Origin: Cephalopachus bancanus
Lineage: Eukaryota > Chordata > Mammalia > Primates > Tarsiidae
Direction: 5' to 3'
NCBI GenBank assembly: GCA_027257055.1
Contig: JAPVLO010000624.1
Span: forward strand, 558,001-622,000
DNA: 64,000 bases
Shown piece by piece: positions 36,543 through 48,475 of the stretch; the stretch's first letter is position 1, and the number at the start of each line of letters is the position of its first letter. The translations under genes were made by a program, and so were the position numbers. The notes below the pieces were generated by a model that searched no databases, had not been told where the DNA came from, and saw only the letters and a program-made list of their open reading frames with translations.

Positions 36543-37440
36543 AATGAGGAAAAACCAAAGAAAGGCCTAGACAATTTCAAGTGTACCAAAGACAAAACTC
36601 CTGAAAAATCAGACCTTGGTGCCAAAACAATGGAAGTCACCAATGACTGTCCACAGAATATGACAGGGATTAGGGAATGGATGGAAAGAGTGAATAAGAC
36701 TCAAGAAAAACAAGATACAACACTGAAAGAACTTGTAATTGAGATTTTTGGCAATAAAAAATTTAATCCAGGAAATAAATAGCAAGATGACAAGCATGGA
36801 AAGCAGAATAAATCTAACTGAAGACAGAATCTCAGAACTTGAAGACCAGAACATGGAATTAACCCAGTCTGTAAAAAACATAGGAAGAAGACTTAGAAAG
36901 AAAGAACAAAGTCTATAAAAGATGTGTTATTATATCAAGAGACTGAACCTATGCCTGATTGGTTTATCCCAGAAGAAGACAGGAAAATGGAGAACAACCT
37001 GGAGCATGTTTTCCAGGAGGCAATCCAAGAAAACTTCCCCATCTCACCAGAGATGTAACCAGCCAAGCACAAGAGATACAGAGAACCTCCACAAGACATC
37101 AAATGAGAAGACCAACCCCTAGACACATAGGAATTTGCCTACACAAAGTAGGCACAAATGAAAAAATTCTAAAGGCAGCAAGAGAGAAAGATCAGACTAC
37201 CTACCAGGAAAAACAAATTAGAATAGCATCAGACTTATGAGCAGAAATACTACATGCAAAAAGGGACTGGAGTCCTATATTCAAAGTATTCAAAGATAAA
37301 TAATTTCAACCAAGAATTTCCTATCCAGCCAAGTTCAGCTTCATCAGTGATGGAGAATTAAAATCCTTCTCAGATATCCAATCCCTAAGAGATTATGCAG
37401 CTTCCAGATCAGCTCTACAGGAGACACTTAAAAAGGTATT
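36543..37440 (+). pseudogene. L1 ORF1 remnant
   Basis: The likely start is the ATG near 36543 (MRKNQRK). A coiled-coil stretch (EDRISELEDQNMELTQSV, 36823-36876) is followed by an RNA-recognition part with the RLNLCLIG block (36939-36962). The C-terminal part (36959-37240) carries PRHIGICLHKVGTNEKI and AAREKDQTTYQ. It ends with SSASSVMEN-type sequence before 37440. Several stops and shifts are present. Confidence 0.82.
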
Positions 37441-37613
37441 AAGCACAGAAGAAAGAAAAAAAAAGAATGACCACACCACACACTTCCCAAGAGAACAGCA
37501 GAGCACAGATCAACAGAGAATACACTGCAAAAAGAAACTTGAAAAACATACATATATTAACAACAAAGCCAAAAGAAAACAAGCAAACAAAGAAAAACCT
37601 TTATAAATACCTC

Positions 37614-40600
37614 ATGATAGCAATAAACAATCACATTTCAATAATCAGCCTGAATGTGAATGGACTAAATACACCACTGAAAAGACACAGAATGTCAAAC
37701 TGGATAAGAAACCATGACGCAATTATTTGTTGCATCCAGGAGACTCATCCCACCACAAGGGATACACACAGCCTCAAAGTTAGAGTGGAAAACAAGTTTC
37801 CAGGCAAATGGATCACAAAGGAAGGCAGGAGTTGCTATCTTAATATCACACAAGAAAACTTTTAACCTATCGAAAATTTAAAAAGATGGAAAAGGACACT
37901 ACATAATGATAAAAGGTTCATTCCATCAACAAGAAATATCCATCCTAAACATATATGCACCCAACACAGGAGTATCAGCATTTATAAAGCAACTACTAAA
38001 TAAACTAAAAAAAAAGATATTGACTCTAACACTATTATAGCAGGAGACTTGAAGACCCCACTGACAACCCTAAATAGATCATCAAGGCAAAAAAATCAAC
38101 AAGAAAATCCAGAACCTAAACTTGACACTTGACCAAATGGACTTAATAGATACCTACAGATCATTCCACCCAACAATTACAGAATATGCATTCTACTCAT
38201 CACCACATGGAACGTACTCCAAGATTGATCACATCTTTGTCATAAATCAAGCATAAACAATTTCCATAAGGTTGAAATCTTGCCATGCACATTCTCAGAC
38301 CACAGTGGAATAAAAATAAATATCAGCACCAACAACATTTCCCCAAAGTCCACAAGGACATGGACACTAAACAGCGTGATGCTGAACAACTACTGGGTCA
38401 ACACTGCAATCAAAGCAGAAATTAAAAGATTCCTGGAAACAAATGAAAATGAAGAAACATCTTATCAAAACCTCTGGGATGCCATGAAATCAGTTCTAAG
38501 AGTTATATCTCTTTGATACATCTCTGTGAGCACACATTTATATAACACAGTTATATCTCTGTGAGCACACATCAAAAAAATAAAAAGATCACAAGTGGAG
38601 AGCCTAACAAATAACCCAAGAAAACAGGAAAGAGAAGACCACCAAAACCCCAACTTTAGCAGAAGAATCCAAATCACCAAAATAAGAGCCTAAATATGGA
38701 ACCTAGAAGACAAAAATATCATAGAAAACATCAACAAATCAAAAAACTGGTTCTTTGAAAGAATTAACAAGACTGATGGACCGCCAGGCCAAAATGACCA
38801 AGAAAAAGCCCAAATAAACACAATCAGAAATGCAAAGATCAAATCACAACTGACCCTGAAGAAATACAAAAGATTATCAGAGATTACTACGTACAGCTGT
38901 ATGGAAACAAACTTGATAACCTAAATGAAATGGAGGACTTTTTGACATCACACAATCTCCCCAGGTTAAAACAAGAAGACATTGAGACACTAAATAGACC
39001 AATAACAACCCAGGAAATTGACTCTGTCATAAGAAAACTACCTACAAAAAACAGTCCTGGACCGGATGGCTTTTGAGCAGAATTCTACAAAACATACAAA
39101 AGGAGCTGATACCAATCCTATTGAAAATATTCCAGGCATTGAGAAAGATGGAATTCTCCCCAAATCATTTTATGAAGCTAACATCACACTGATACCCAAA
39201 CTGAGTAAAGATCCAACAAAAAAAGAGAACTACAGGCCAATATCTCTTATGAACATAGATGCAAAAATCCTCAACAAGAGTCTAGCAAATCAGATCCAAA
39301 AACATATCTCAAAAATCATCCACCCTGACCGAGTAGGTTTCATCCTCAGGATGCAGGGCTGGTTCAACATTCGCAAGACCATGAATGTAATTAAATACAT
39401 CAACAAATAAAAAAGCAAGAACCACATGATTATCTCATTAGATGCAGATAAACTTTTGATAAAATCCAGTATCCCTTCTTGATAAAAACCATCAAACACC
39501 TAGGTATAGGAGGAACATAACTCATAATAATAAGTACCATCTATGATAAACCCACAGCTAACAGATTGCTAAATGGACAGAAACTAGAAACATTTCTCCT
39601 AAAAACCAGAATAAGACAAGGCTGCCCACTCTCATCCTTCTTGTATAACATTGTGTTGGAAGTCCTAGCTCAAGCAATTAGACAAGAGAAGGAAATCAGG
39701 GATATCCAAATAGGAAAAGAGGAAGTCAAGCTATCCCTCTTTGCTGATGATATGATCCTATACCTTGAAAATTCAAGAGAATCTGTCAAAAACCTGCTTG
39801 CACTGATAAAGGACTTTGGCAAAGTCTCAGGGTAAAAAATAAACATGCAAAAGACAGTTGCATTCCTATACACCAAAAACAAGTAGGCAGAGACTCAAAT
39901 TAAAAGAACAATCCCATTCAGCATAGCCACCAATAAAATGAAATACCTTGGCATCTTCCTAACTAGAGAAGTGAAAGATCTTTACAATGAGAATTACAAA
40001 ACTCTGCTCAGAGAAATCCAAGAAGATGCAAATAAATGGAAAACTATTTCATGCTCACGGATAGGACAAATCAACATTGTTAAAATGTCCATCCTACCAA
40101 AGGCAATCAACAGATTCAATGCAATACCCATTAAGTTACCAACCTCATTCTTCTCAGACCTGAAAATGACAATACCGAAATTCATATGGAAACATAAATG
40201 ACCACGAATAGCCAAAACAATTCTTAGCAAAAGAACAAAGCAGGAGGTATAACAATTCCAGACTTCAAACTTTACTATAAGACTACAGTAATCAAAACAT
40301 CCTGGTACTGGTACAAGAACATGCACATAGACCAATGGAACAGGATACAGATTCCAGAAGCAAAGCCTCAATTCTTCAACCAACTCATCTTTGACAAAGC
40401 CTCCAACAACAACCACTAGAGAGAGGAGAACCTATTCAGTAAATGGTGCTGGGAAAACTGGCTGCCCACATTCAGAAGACTGAAAAAGGACCCCTACCTA
40501 TCACCATACACAAAAATTAACCCTAAAAGGATCAAAGACCTAAACATAAAACCTTAAACTATAAGAATCTTAGAAAACACAAGAGACATCCTTATGGAAA

Positions 40601-41438
40601 TTGAAACTGGCAACCAATTCCTATTCAGAACCCTAAAGGCCAATACCTTAAGAAATAAGATAGACAAGTGGAACCTCATCAAATTAAAGTGCTTCTGCAA
40701 AGCAAAATAAACCATCAAGAGAGCAGGGAGGCAACCCACAGAGTGGAAAAAATATTTGCCAACTGTATATCTGACAAAGGCCTAACATCTAGGATCTACA
40801 AGGAACTTAGATGTGCCAAACGGAAAAAAATAAACAGCCCCATTAAAAAGTGGGCAAAAGACATGAATAGATACTTCTCAAAAGAGTATATATGGGCAGC
40901 CAACAGACACATGAAAAAATGCTCAGCCTTACTCATCATCAGAGAAATGCAAATCAAAACCACATTGAGATACCACCTAACCCAGTAAGAATGGCCATAA
41001 TTAATAAAACAAACAACAACAGATGGTGGTGAGGATGCATAGAAAAAGGAACGCTTCTACACTGCTGGTAGGAATGCAAACTATTGCAACCTCTCTGGAA
41101 GACAGTGTGGTGATTTCTGAAAGTACTAGAAATTGACCTTCCATATGACCCAGCATGGAACTCAAATCATTTTGCAAGAAAAGATACCTACACACATATG
41201 TTTGTTGCAGCTCTATTCACAATAGCAAAAACATGGAACCAACAATGTTGCCCATCAAAGCTAGACTGAATTTAAAAAATGTGGTACATACACACAATGG
41301 GTTATTATGCAGCCATAAAGAAGGACAAATATATGGACTTCACAGCAACTTGGATGGATTTGGAGTCGATCATACTCTGATCTATCACAGAAACAAAGAA
41401 CAGAGTACCATATGTTCTCACTCATAAGTGAACCTTGA
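37614..41438 (+). pseudogene. L1 ORF2 remnant (endonuclease + reverse transcriptase)
   Basis: The start ATG is at 37614 (MIAINNHISIISLNVNGLN), the opening of the endonuclease, with the CIQETH block near 37728. The SDHSGI catalytic segment of the endonuclease is at 38295-38312. The reverse transcriptase part follows, with [18 protein letters not shown] (39220-39275), RQGCPLSS near 39620, and [13 protein letters not shown] at 39735-39773 holding the FADD active-site motif. The C-terminal region closes at the stop at 41436-41438. Frameshifts and stops, such as those near 37864, 39408 and 39836, split it into short pieces. Confidence 0.9.
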
Positions 41439-41625
41439 ACGATTTTAATACTATAAGAAAGGGATTGGCAATAGTGGGAAACTTTTGGGTAGAGGGCGGG
41501 ATTGGCAGTTGAGGGAAACTGCTAGGGGAGGGAGGGGCATACCTCATCAACAAGGGTACTTGCATAATCAACGTTTGCATACCTAGCCCTGAATTTTGCC
41601 CCACATCTTTATAATAATAATAAAT

Positions 41626-41637
41626 ATTTGAAGAGAG
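41626..41637. repeat. Target-site duplication of plus-strand full-length L1 (copy 2)
   Basis: atttgaagagag, identical to 34510-34521. Confidence 0.9.
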
Positions 41638-42090
41638 ATTTGACTTAAGAAGAGTGAAGAATGTAGGGTGATAAGTCTGATTAGGTAGAGGAAGGTAAAC
41701 CAAGGTAGAGAAAGGACACTAAAAATGAAGTTTCCAAGAAAAAACACTATGATCAGTTTTATTAATATTTCCAAGCAATTAAAAAAGATGAGAATTGAAA
41801 AGTTTCTACCGGTTTATTAATGTGGAAGTTACTCAAGGTTTTAGTAGAAGTTTGTTGGAGCTGTGGGGGCTAATGACTGACTAGAATGGGCTCACACATT
41901 AGTGGAACATGAGGAAATGGAGGGAATTAAAATAGGAATTTGACTGTGAGGAAGAAGTAGTTAGGTGATCATTGGGTAGGAATGGAAAAAGAAAGACTTT
42001 AAATTATGTTTTCTATAAATTGCAGGAGGCTAAATCATATGGCAGTGCTGACAAGGAGAAATAAGCAGGTAGGAAGGTATTGTTACCTTA
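41638..42090 (-). mobile_element. L2 LINE, continuation beyond the L1
   Basis: Continues the L2 of 33320-34509 ('taggtagaggaaggtaaac', 'ggagctgtgggggctaatgactgactagaatggg' in part). The L1 insertion therefore split a single L2 copy. Confidence 0.55.
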
Positions 42091-43069
42091 GTCTTCTTTA
42101 AGATCACACAGGTATTTACTGATAAAGCTGAGATTAGCAGTTCTAATCTAGGGATTCTGGTTATTTTACCTTACTGTCCTAGGATTAAATTACAAACTTG
42201 GATTAAACAGAGGAAAAATATTGTAGAGCATCAGATAGTTCTTTTATACAGATTACATTTTGAAAGAGGGAAAAACTACAGTAAGTGCTGCCAGGTCAGT
42301 AATGTAATTGGTAAAGTTATCATGAAGTTATAAGGATATTTTTGTGTATCTGCTTGTCCCAAAGTGTAAAACCACAGGTATATTGGGTTATTGCTTTATA
42401 AGGAGGGATAGACAAAACTAATAATACACATAGAACACCTGCATTAGTCTGAAATTTTGGCAGAAGACCTAATTTCAAACTATTTTTGTTATTATTGGTA
42501 TTTTTGTTGTTGTCACATTTTGCCTAGAGTTTTGAGACTTAAAGAGTCAGAGGCATGCCAGGCCCACTTCTGACCACAACCTTCCTAGCTACTGATATTC
42601 TAAAAGAGGAGCAATTGCAAATCTTAATGGTCAGAGGTACAGAATATCTCTGGATCATGTTTCCCCAGTGGGTGAAAGTTTCTGTGTCAAAGACATAAAG
42701 TCAATCTCTTCTCCAGTTTTTCTGCCACAGGGACTTAATGACCAGTCTGAGGGCTATACTTTGGCAACTCTTCCCAAAGTCCTTCCTCTAGCTGGTCATG
42801 GAGGATCAGAGTCTGGCAGCAGTTATCAATAAAATAATAAATAAATTTCATGTAGGTACCAGCTCTTTGTGTAATCATTCCATAAAACCCCACGTCAGGG
42901 GACAGAATGGTATATAGATTACTTATAGGACAAAATTTGAATTTTCCCCGGTCTTTGGCAGTACTATCTGTGGTTCCTGAATGAATCCTACTAACAATAG
43001 AGATTGTGAACTCTTTTAATTTGTTTACCCAAAATGTCGCATTTAATAAGTCACCATTTGTGAGAGATC
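42091..43069. other. Unassigned DNA, with a possible MIR scrap
   Basis: 42095-42185 weakly resembles MIR in reverse ('aagatcacacaggtatttac', 'gctgagattagcag'). The rest is unrecognised and there is no gene. Confidence 0.35.
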
Positions 43070-43605
43070 GCTTACAAAAATGGCTGCAATTTTCTACCCA
43101 TACCTATATCTATGCTCCTTTCTATGCGACCTTCCAGATCCTCCCATAATGGGGTGTAGTCTGTTAACCTACCCTTAAATCAGGGCTTGCTTAACCAATA
43201 TAATTCAATGGAAATAGTGATATGAAAGTTTCATGCTCAGATCTCATGAGGTCTTAAGTACTTTTGCTTGATTTCTTAGGACTCCTATCATGGCCATGTG
43301 AACAAGCCCAGACCAGTCTGCTGGAGGATAAGAGACCAATCACCAGAGCCATGTAAGCCTAATTGTTCCATTTGAGGTCTCAGATGTGGAGAGAGACCAG
43401 ACAAGATCAGCAAAACTACCAGCCTAACTTACAGCTGACCATAACACATCAAGGAACCCTGCCATGACCAGATGAATAACTCAACTGAGCACATCCAAAA
43501 TTGCCAACACTTAGAGTTAGGAGCTAAATAAATGCTTACATTTTTGAGTGACTAAGTTTTGGTATAATTTGTTACCCAGTCATAGCTAGCTGATATACTG
43601 TTCTG
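43070..43605 (+). repeat. Old LTR-class repeat
   Basis: Ends with 'gagctaaataaatgctta', then 'gtgactaagttttggtataatttgttaccc' in part and 'agctgatatac'. This is the R-U5-like end shared by old mammalian ERVL/MaLR-type LTRs. The AATAAA equivalent is within AAATAAATG near 43527. The element at 47660-48475 has the same kind of ending. The subfamily is not assigned. Confidence 0.5.
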
Positions 43606-45294
43606 TTCTATTCCTCTAAGCTATTCATGTTTACTGTCACCCAAGAGATGTCACTCTGGGACAGTAGTTATTAATTGACTACAGTCTCCTCAGTCTGAGC
43701 TAGGCACTTTACAACACAATTTACCCACAGACATTTTTAAGAGCTGAGATTTAATTGACATCTTAGAGATTCTTACTGAAATATGCAACTATACTCATTT
43801 GAAATCTTGTTATTTATCACACCAGTTGTTTGCATGCAATGTGTTTCTAGGCACATTTATAATAAAGATGCCTTTATTATAAATCACAGGATATGACCTA
43901 CAGGAAATAACACATTTTTTCTTGTCTTATTTTATACTACAATCAGTACATTTAAATCATAGAGTGAATCCAGAATATCAATCTGTTTAGCATGCTTCCA
44001 TTTAATTCACTAACAACATAAAATATCTGTGCATTCGGCAGTTGAAATGAAAAATAATGAGGCACTTAGAGAAATTAGATTACTACATTATAATATAATA
44101 AAAATTTAATGATACAAGTAGCATATACCCCTCAGACATTTTGGTATACGAGAAGCTACACAATTATCACCAGTGTGAATTTTTTCCTTTTGGTTGGCAG
44201 AAAGTATTCATGTGATTTATAATCAGATGTAATAATGTTGTTCTATTGGAGTAAAATCTATTAAGACATGTATAACTTTTATTAATACTATACTATTGAA
44301 TAATTGGAGACCTCCTATGTTTTTTTTAAATGATAGAGGAGAGATCTCAGCTCATTTTACACTTTTTAATTTCATGCTTGTCTTCGACTAAATCTTTTTC
44401 ATAAATTTCAATTCAACAAAACATAGATGCAGCACCAAGTTAAAGTTTAATGAATTGGCTAGAAATAACCCAAAAGTCAAATAAGTTGGATATTTTTGTT
44501 TAAATATCTTGTCTCAATTGACATGAAGTTTAGTTGAAAAGAGCCATGCCTGAATCACTCATATCACTAATAACATTGAGTAGGTATGGCTTTGCTGCTA
44601 AGATGTCAGAGCACATAGACATTGCTTAGGAGTAATGGGCAATGTTATAATCATATCTTCTGAGAGTTTCAGGATCCTTTGGCATGCAATCTCCAGCAAA
44701 TAGCTGGAAGAGTTGTTGAATGCTACAGATGAGTGGCTTTGGGTTATGGCATATAACACTCATCTTTTTCCAGAATGGCAGTGACACATACTCATTTCAG
44801 TAAATTGACTTTGCCATGCTATATGATGCATTAATTTGAAAAGTTCAAGCCCAACAAATAGAAAGAAAAAAAAAAGACAAAGTACTATATCAACATGGAA
44901 GAGATTGGCATGGTATTTTGTAATTTATCAAGATGAGATTAATAGCACCTTATTTTTCTCCATTAAAAGCAAATTCCAATATGAGTACTATCTCGGGACT
45001 GCTCAGTGGAATTATCTACCTAAATACATAGCCTGCAAAAACTAATATTTGACTTTGCTAAGTTTAGATGATTTCCTTGTTCTATGGGAGACATTTTGTT
45101 CAGTTGCATTTACCCCTTCTGATAGTTTTACAATCACTTTTCTGCTTTCATAAAAATGCACACTTCTTTCCTAAACTCTTTTTAAATAATTTTAAAATTG
45201 AAAAACACAGAGTGAGAGAAAAATCAGCTATCAAAAAAATTGGCAAACTGATAATAATGTCACCTTATGAAATCAATAAAATCATCTTTTCTAC
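43606..45294. other. Unassigned A+T-rich DNA
   Basis: No gene. It contains the AT-rich hairpin at 43855-43884. Confidence 0.4.
43855..43884. other. AT-rich perfect hairpin
   Basis: atttataataaag (43855-43867) and ctttattataaat (43872-43884) are exact reverse complements, separated by atgc. Confidence 0.85.
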
Positions 45295-45608
45295 TGCTAT
45301 GGTTTGAATGTTTATGTCCCTCCAAAATTCATATGTTAAAATGTTAACCCCCAAGGTGATGGTTAGGGCTGTGCCCTTATGCTTGGGATAATGACCTTAT
45401 AAAACAACATCAGGAAACTCGTTTGCCTCTTGGATGACACAGAAAGAAATGACATCAATGAGAAAGCGGGCTCTTCCCAGCCACCAAATATGCTGGCAGC
45501 TTGATTTTGAAATTTCCAGCCTCCAGAACTTTGATAAATAAATTCCTGTTGTTTATAAGCTGCCCTAGTTTATTGTATATGGTTATAGGAACCCAATTGA
45601 ATGAAGAC
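45295..45608 (+). mobile_element. MaLR solo LTR (MLT1/MST-like)
   Basis: Starts TGCTATGGTTTGAATG at 45295 and continues 'tccctccaaaattcatatgtt'. It ends through 'ccagcctccagaactttgat', 'aataaattcctgttgttt' and 'ggttataggaaccc...gaagaca'. This is the classic block order of ERVL-MaLR LTRs, with the AATAAA signal near 45537. It is a solo LTR with internal deletions. Confidence 0.88.
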
Positions 45609-46309
45609 ATCACCTCTCTTATTTAACAATATGTCCCATAAGGGCTAAATACAAATAGGAAGCTCTGTCTTGAATTGAAATGATCTGACTTATGCAACTT
45701 AGCATCAGAAGGAAAAAGTATGTATTTTCTAACTTCTTGAGGTGTCTGAAGTAGAACACAGAGATAGAAATAGAGATCCAGGATGGGTCAGGAATCAGAA
45801 GGAGTTTGGTTCTAGAAACTCTTTCAGGTACCAGGTGTGCACCTGAGCTTAGCTGCACTATCCCGTGGCAGAACACGCAGTGACAACTGAAACAGGGTCC
45901 TGAACTTCATTCAGACTGAATTCCTCAGCCTCTCAAGGTACAGTTACCAAAGAGTGATGCAAGGCAATTGGTTAAAAAAAAAAAGATAGAAAAGTGAAAC
46001 ACACAAAAAATTGCAAGTCAAAAGTTTCTGAAGGAAGCTTTCAGATATTAGGAAAACTCTGGGTCATTATATTCTAAGCAGCATGATTCAGAAGTATTGA
46101 ACAAATTTCATCACAGTGCCCACTTTCTTCTCCAACCAGAAAGAAGCTGCTAATGGATTTCCCACTAAAGAAGAACTAAGCTCGTGTTCAAATAGACAAA
46201 GCTCCAGAGTTGAATGCCAGTAAATTATTCCAGGAATATATAATATACATGTAACTCATATGCACCACCTTTTATTCTTCATGTTCCTCTCTTGCCCAGC
46301 ATCCCAATT
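45609..46309. other. Unassigned DNA
   Basis: No gene or repeat recognised. Confidence 0.4.
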
Positions 46310-46470
46310 TGATTTCACAATCACTCTGCATGGTATGCAGCACAAGTACCATTAAACCCAATTTGCTGAAATAGAAAAGAATCAAAGAGTTTTCATGACC
46401 TGTTCATAGTGACCCAGCTGGGAAGGGGCAAAATTGTAACTAGAATTCTAGGCAGGTAACAGCTGGATGT
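46310..46470 (-). mobile_element. MIR fragment
   Basis: 'accattaaacccaatttgctg', here only 46349-46368, followed by 'gacctgttcatagtgacccagctgg' equivalents (46398-46422), matches reversed MIR. Weak but collinear. Confidence 0.45.
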
Positions 46471-46814
46471 GCCTTTTCCCCCTCTATTCCAGGAATTATC
46501 ACACTGTTTCTGTAAAGGGTCTTTGTTATGGGTTGAATTGTGCCATCACTCCCTGCAAATTCATATGTTGAATTCCTAATCTGCAATACCTCAGAATGTG
46601 ACCTTATTTGGAGATAGGATCTTTGTAGAAATGATCAAGTTCAAAATGAGGTTATTAGGGTGGCCCCTAATCGAATATGTCTAACGTCCTCATTAGAAGA
46701 GAAATTTGGATGCAGACAGAAACAAAGAGAAGACAATGTGAAGACACAGGGAGACGCTAACCATCTTCAAGTCAAGGAGGGAACCCTGGAACACAGCCTT
46801 CCCTTGTATCCCTT

Positions 46815-46829
46815 AGAAAGAGTCATCCT
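46815..46829. repeat. Alu target-site duplication (copy 1)
   Basis: agaaagagtcatcct, identical to 47127-47141. Confidence 0.95.
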
Positions 46830-47126
46830 AGCCGGGCTCGGTGGCTCGGTGTAATCCCGCGCCTTTGGGAGGCTGAGGTGAGTGGATTGCCTGAGCCCGC
46901 GGGTTCGAGACCCGCCTGGGCAGCGAGACCTCATCTCTACAATAAATCAAAAAATCTGCCAGACGTGGTAGCACATGCCTGTAATTCCGGCTACTCGGAA
47001 GTCTGAGGCGGAAGGATCGCCGGAGCCCAGCAGGTTGAGGCTGCGGTGGCCGGGAGCGGCCACTGTACTCCAGTCTGAGCGACAGAGTGAGACTCCAACT
47101 CAAAAAAAAAAAAAAAAAAGAAAGAA
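46830..47126 (+). mobile_element. Alu SINE, young lineage type
   Basis: Dimeric Alu starting 'agccgggctcggtgg', with the variant 'aatcccgcgcctttgggagg', the linker 'ctacaataaatcaaaaaat' and the right arm 'gagcggccactg'. The A tail is at 47102-47119, then GAAA units. Perfect 15-bp duplications flank it. It is CpG-rich compared with the other Alus, which is consistent with a relatively recent insertion. Confidence 0.96.
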
Positions 47127-47141
47127 AGAAAGAGTCATCCT
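47127..47141. repeat. Alu target-site duplication (copy 2)
   Basis: agaaagagtcatcct, identical to 46815-46829. Confidence 0.95.
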
Positions 47142-47250
47142 GACAACACCTGGATCTCAGATTTCTGGATGCCCAGAACTGAGACAATACATTTCTATTA
47201 AGCCACCTGATCTGCAATACTTTGTTACAGTAGACCTAGCAAATTGGTTA

Positions 47251-47659
47251 AGGCTATAAAGTTAACACCGTTGCCTTTTTGGGCCATATGGTCTTTGCTG
47301 TAACTACTCAATTTTACTGGTATAGCACAAAAGCAACCATACGTAATTTACTGGTTAGAGATGTGTTTAATACAACTTTATTTACAAAACAGTCATTGTG
47401 AGCTATATTTTGCCACTGCTGTTCTATACTCTGTTTCTCTGAAAATGGGTGTTTAAGAGATAGTTAATGGCCAGATTCAAGTGTAGGGCCAGAGACACAT
47501 GGGAATGTGTAAATTTGGTCACAAGTCTGCAAAACTGAAAACAACAGCAGCAACAACAACAAAAAAAATGGCAACAGTTATCTTCAGATGATTCTCAGTC
47601 CCCCTTCTGAATTACTTTCTACCTGATTTGGAGTGACTGTCAAACTTTACATGCAGGAA
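47251..47659. other. Unassigned DNA
   Basis: No gene; a small CAA-rich patch is at 47540-47570. Confidence 0.4.
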
Positions 47660-48475
47660 CATTATTGTAGATTAAAGATGGTCACATTTTTCTTCCTGGT
47701 TCTCTCATTAAGAGGTGGAATCTATTTAGTTTCTCACTGAATTGACTCTGACCTTGTGAGTTGTTTTGACCCATAGGAATGCCATAGACCTGAAGCTGGG
47801 CTCAGTCTATAATCCCAGCACTTTGGGTACTGGGGAGAGAGGATTGCCTGAGCCCGGGGGTTCAAGACCAGCCTGGGCAACTTGGTGAGAGTTCATCTCT
47901 ACAATAAATCAAAAAAATTAGCTGGGTAGTGGCGTGCATCTGTGGTTCCAGCTACTTGGAAGGCTGAGGCGGAAGGATAGCCTAGGCTCAGCAGGTCGAG
48001 GCTGCAGTGGCGGTGAGTGTGCCACTGCACTCCAGCCTGGGAGACAGAGAGAGACTAACTCAAAAAAGAAAAGAAAAGAAAAGAAGGAAATGAAGCTGTA
48101 TCAGTGCAAAACCTTCAGAGACCTGGAACTTTTGCCTTCACTCCCTTGGAGCTCATTTAAAGAGCTCCTACCATTCTAAAAAGACTGTGTAGCGAGAGGG
48201 AGAGAGCTGTTCAACAGAACCCTTTGTATTCCAGCAATCTTACCTGAGGCATCAGACAGAAGTATGATGACATCTTGGTGGTTCCCACATTTTCAGCTGG
48301 CCTTCCACTGAATTTACCCACTTGAGTGTTGCAGCTGACAACATAAGGAAACAAACCATTCCAACCTAGCATGCTCAGACTGTGGAGCCGTGAGTAACCA
48401 TCTGCAAACCATGGTGTTTGAGGATACTAAATTTGGAATCATTTGTTATGCAGGGATAAGTATTTGGTACAGACA
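47660..48475 (+). repeat. Old LTR-class repeat interrupted by Alu
   Basis: Left part: 'ggtggaatctatttag', 'tgactctgaccttgtgag', 'gttttgacccataggaatg'. Right part ends 'gatactaaatttggaatc', 'atttgttatgcagggataag', 'ggtaca'. It is similar in its ending to 43070-43605. I infer an ERVL/MaLR-type LTR; the subfamily is unknown. Confidence 0.5.
47799..48090 (+). mobile_element. Alu SINE
   Basis: Dimeric Alu with the lineage linker 'ctacaataaatcaaaaaa' and a GAAAA-type tail. tgaagctg at 47791-47798 and 48091-48098 is its target duplication. Its left arm has the ordinary 'cccagcactttggg', so it is a different subtype from the one at 46830. Confidence 0.93.

Larger units (their letters stand above)
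34522..41625 (+). mobile_element. Full-length L1 (plus)
   Basis: A 7104-bp complete element. It has a 5' UTR at 34522-36542 (starting gagtcgggaagatggc), ORF1 remnant at 36543-37440, an inter-ORF gap, ORF2 remnant at 37614-41438, a 3' UTR, and a short A/T-rich tail (ataataataataaat, 41611-41625). It is flanked by a perfect 12-bp duplication. It keeps the endonuclease-coding part missing from the minus-strand copy at 8006-14345. It was inserted into an L2. Confidence 0.94.
46524..47250 (+). mobile_element. MaLR-type LTR interrupted by Alu
   Basis: Starts TGTTATGGGTTGAATTGTG. It contains 'aattcatatgttgaa', 'cctcagaatgtgacc', 'ttatttggagatagg', 'aagttcaaaatgaggttatt' and, after the Alu, 'gacaacacctggatctcag', 'ccagaactgagacaa' and 'taagccacctgatctgc'. 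This is the order of an ERVL-MaLR (MLT1-class) LTR, about 415 bp without the Alu. Confidence 0.78.

Noticed and set aside
46828..47217. 129-codon minus-strand open stretch
   Set aside because: Antisense translation of an Alu, a well-known source of spurious frames.
48148..48168. GGAGCTC...GAGCTCC inverted repeat
   Set aside because: Seven-base arms are expected by chance and it lies inside an old LTR-class repeat.
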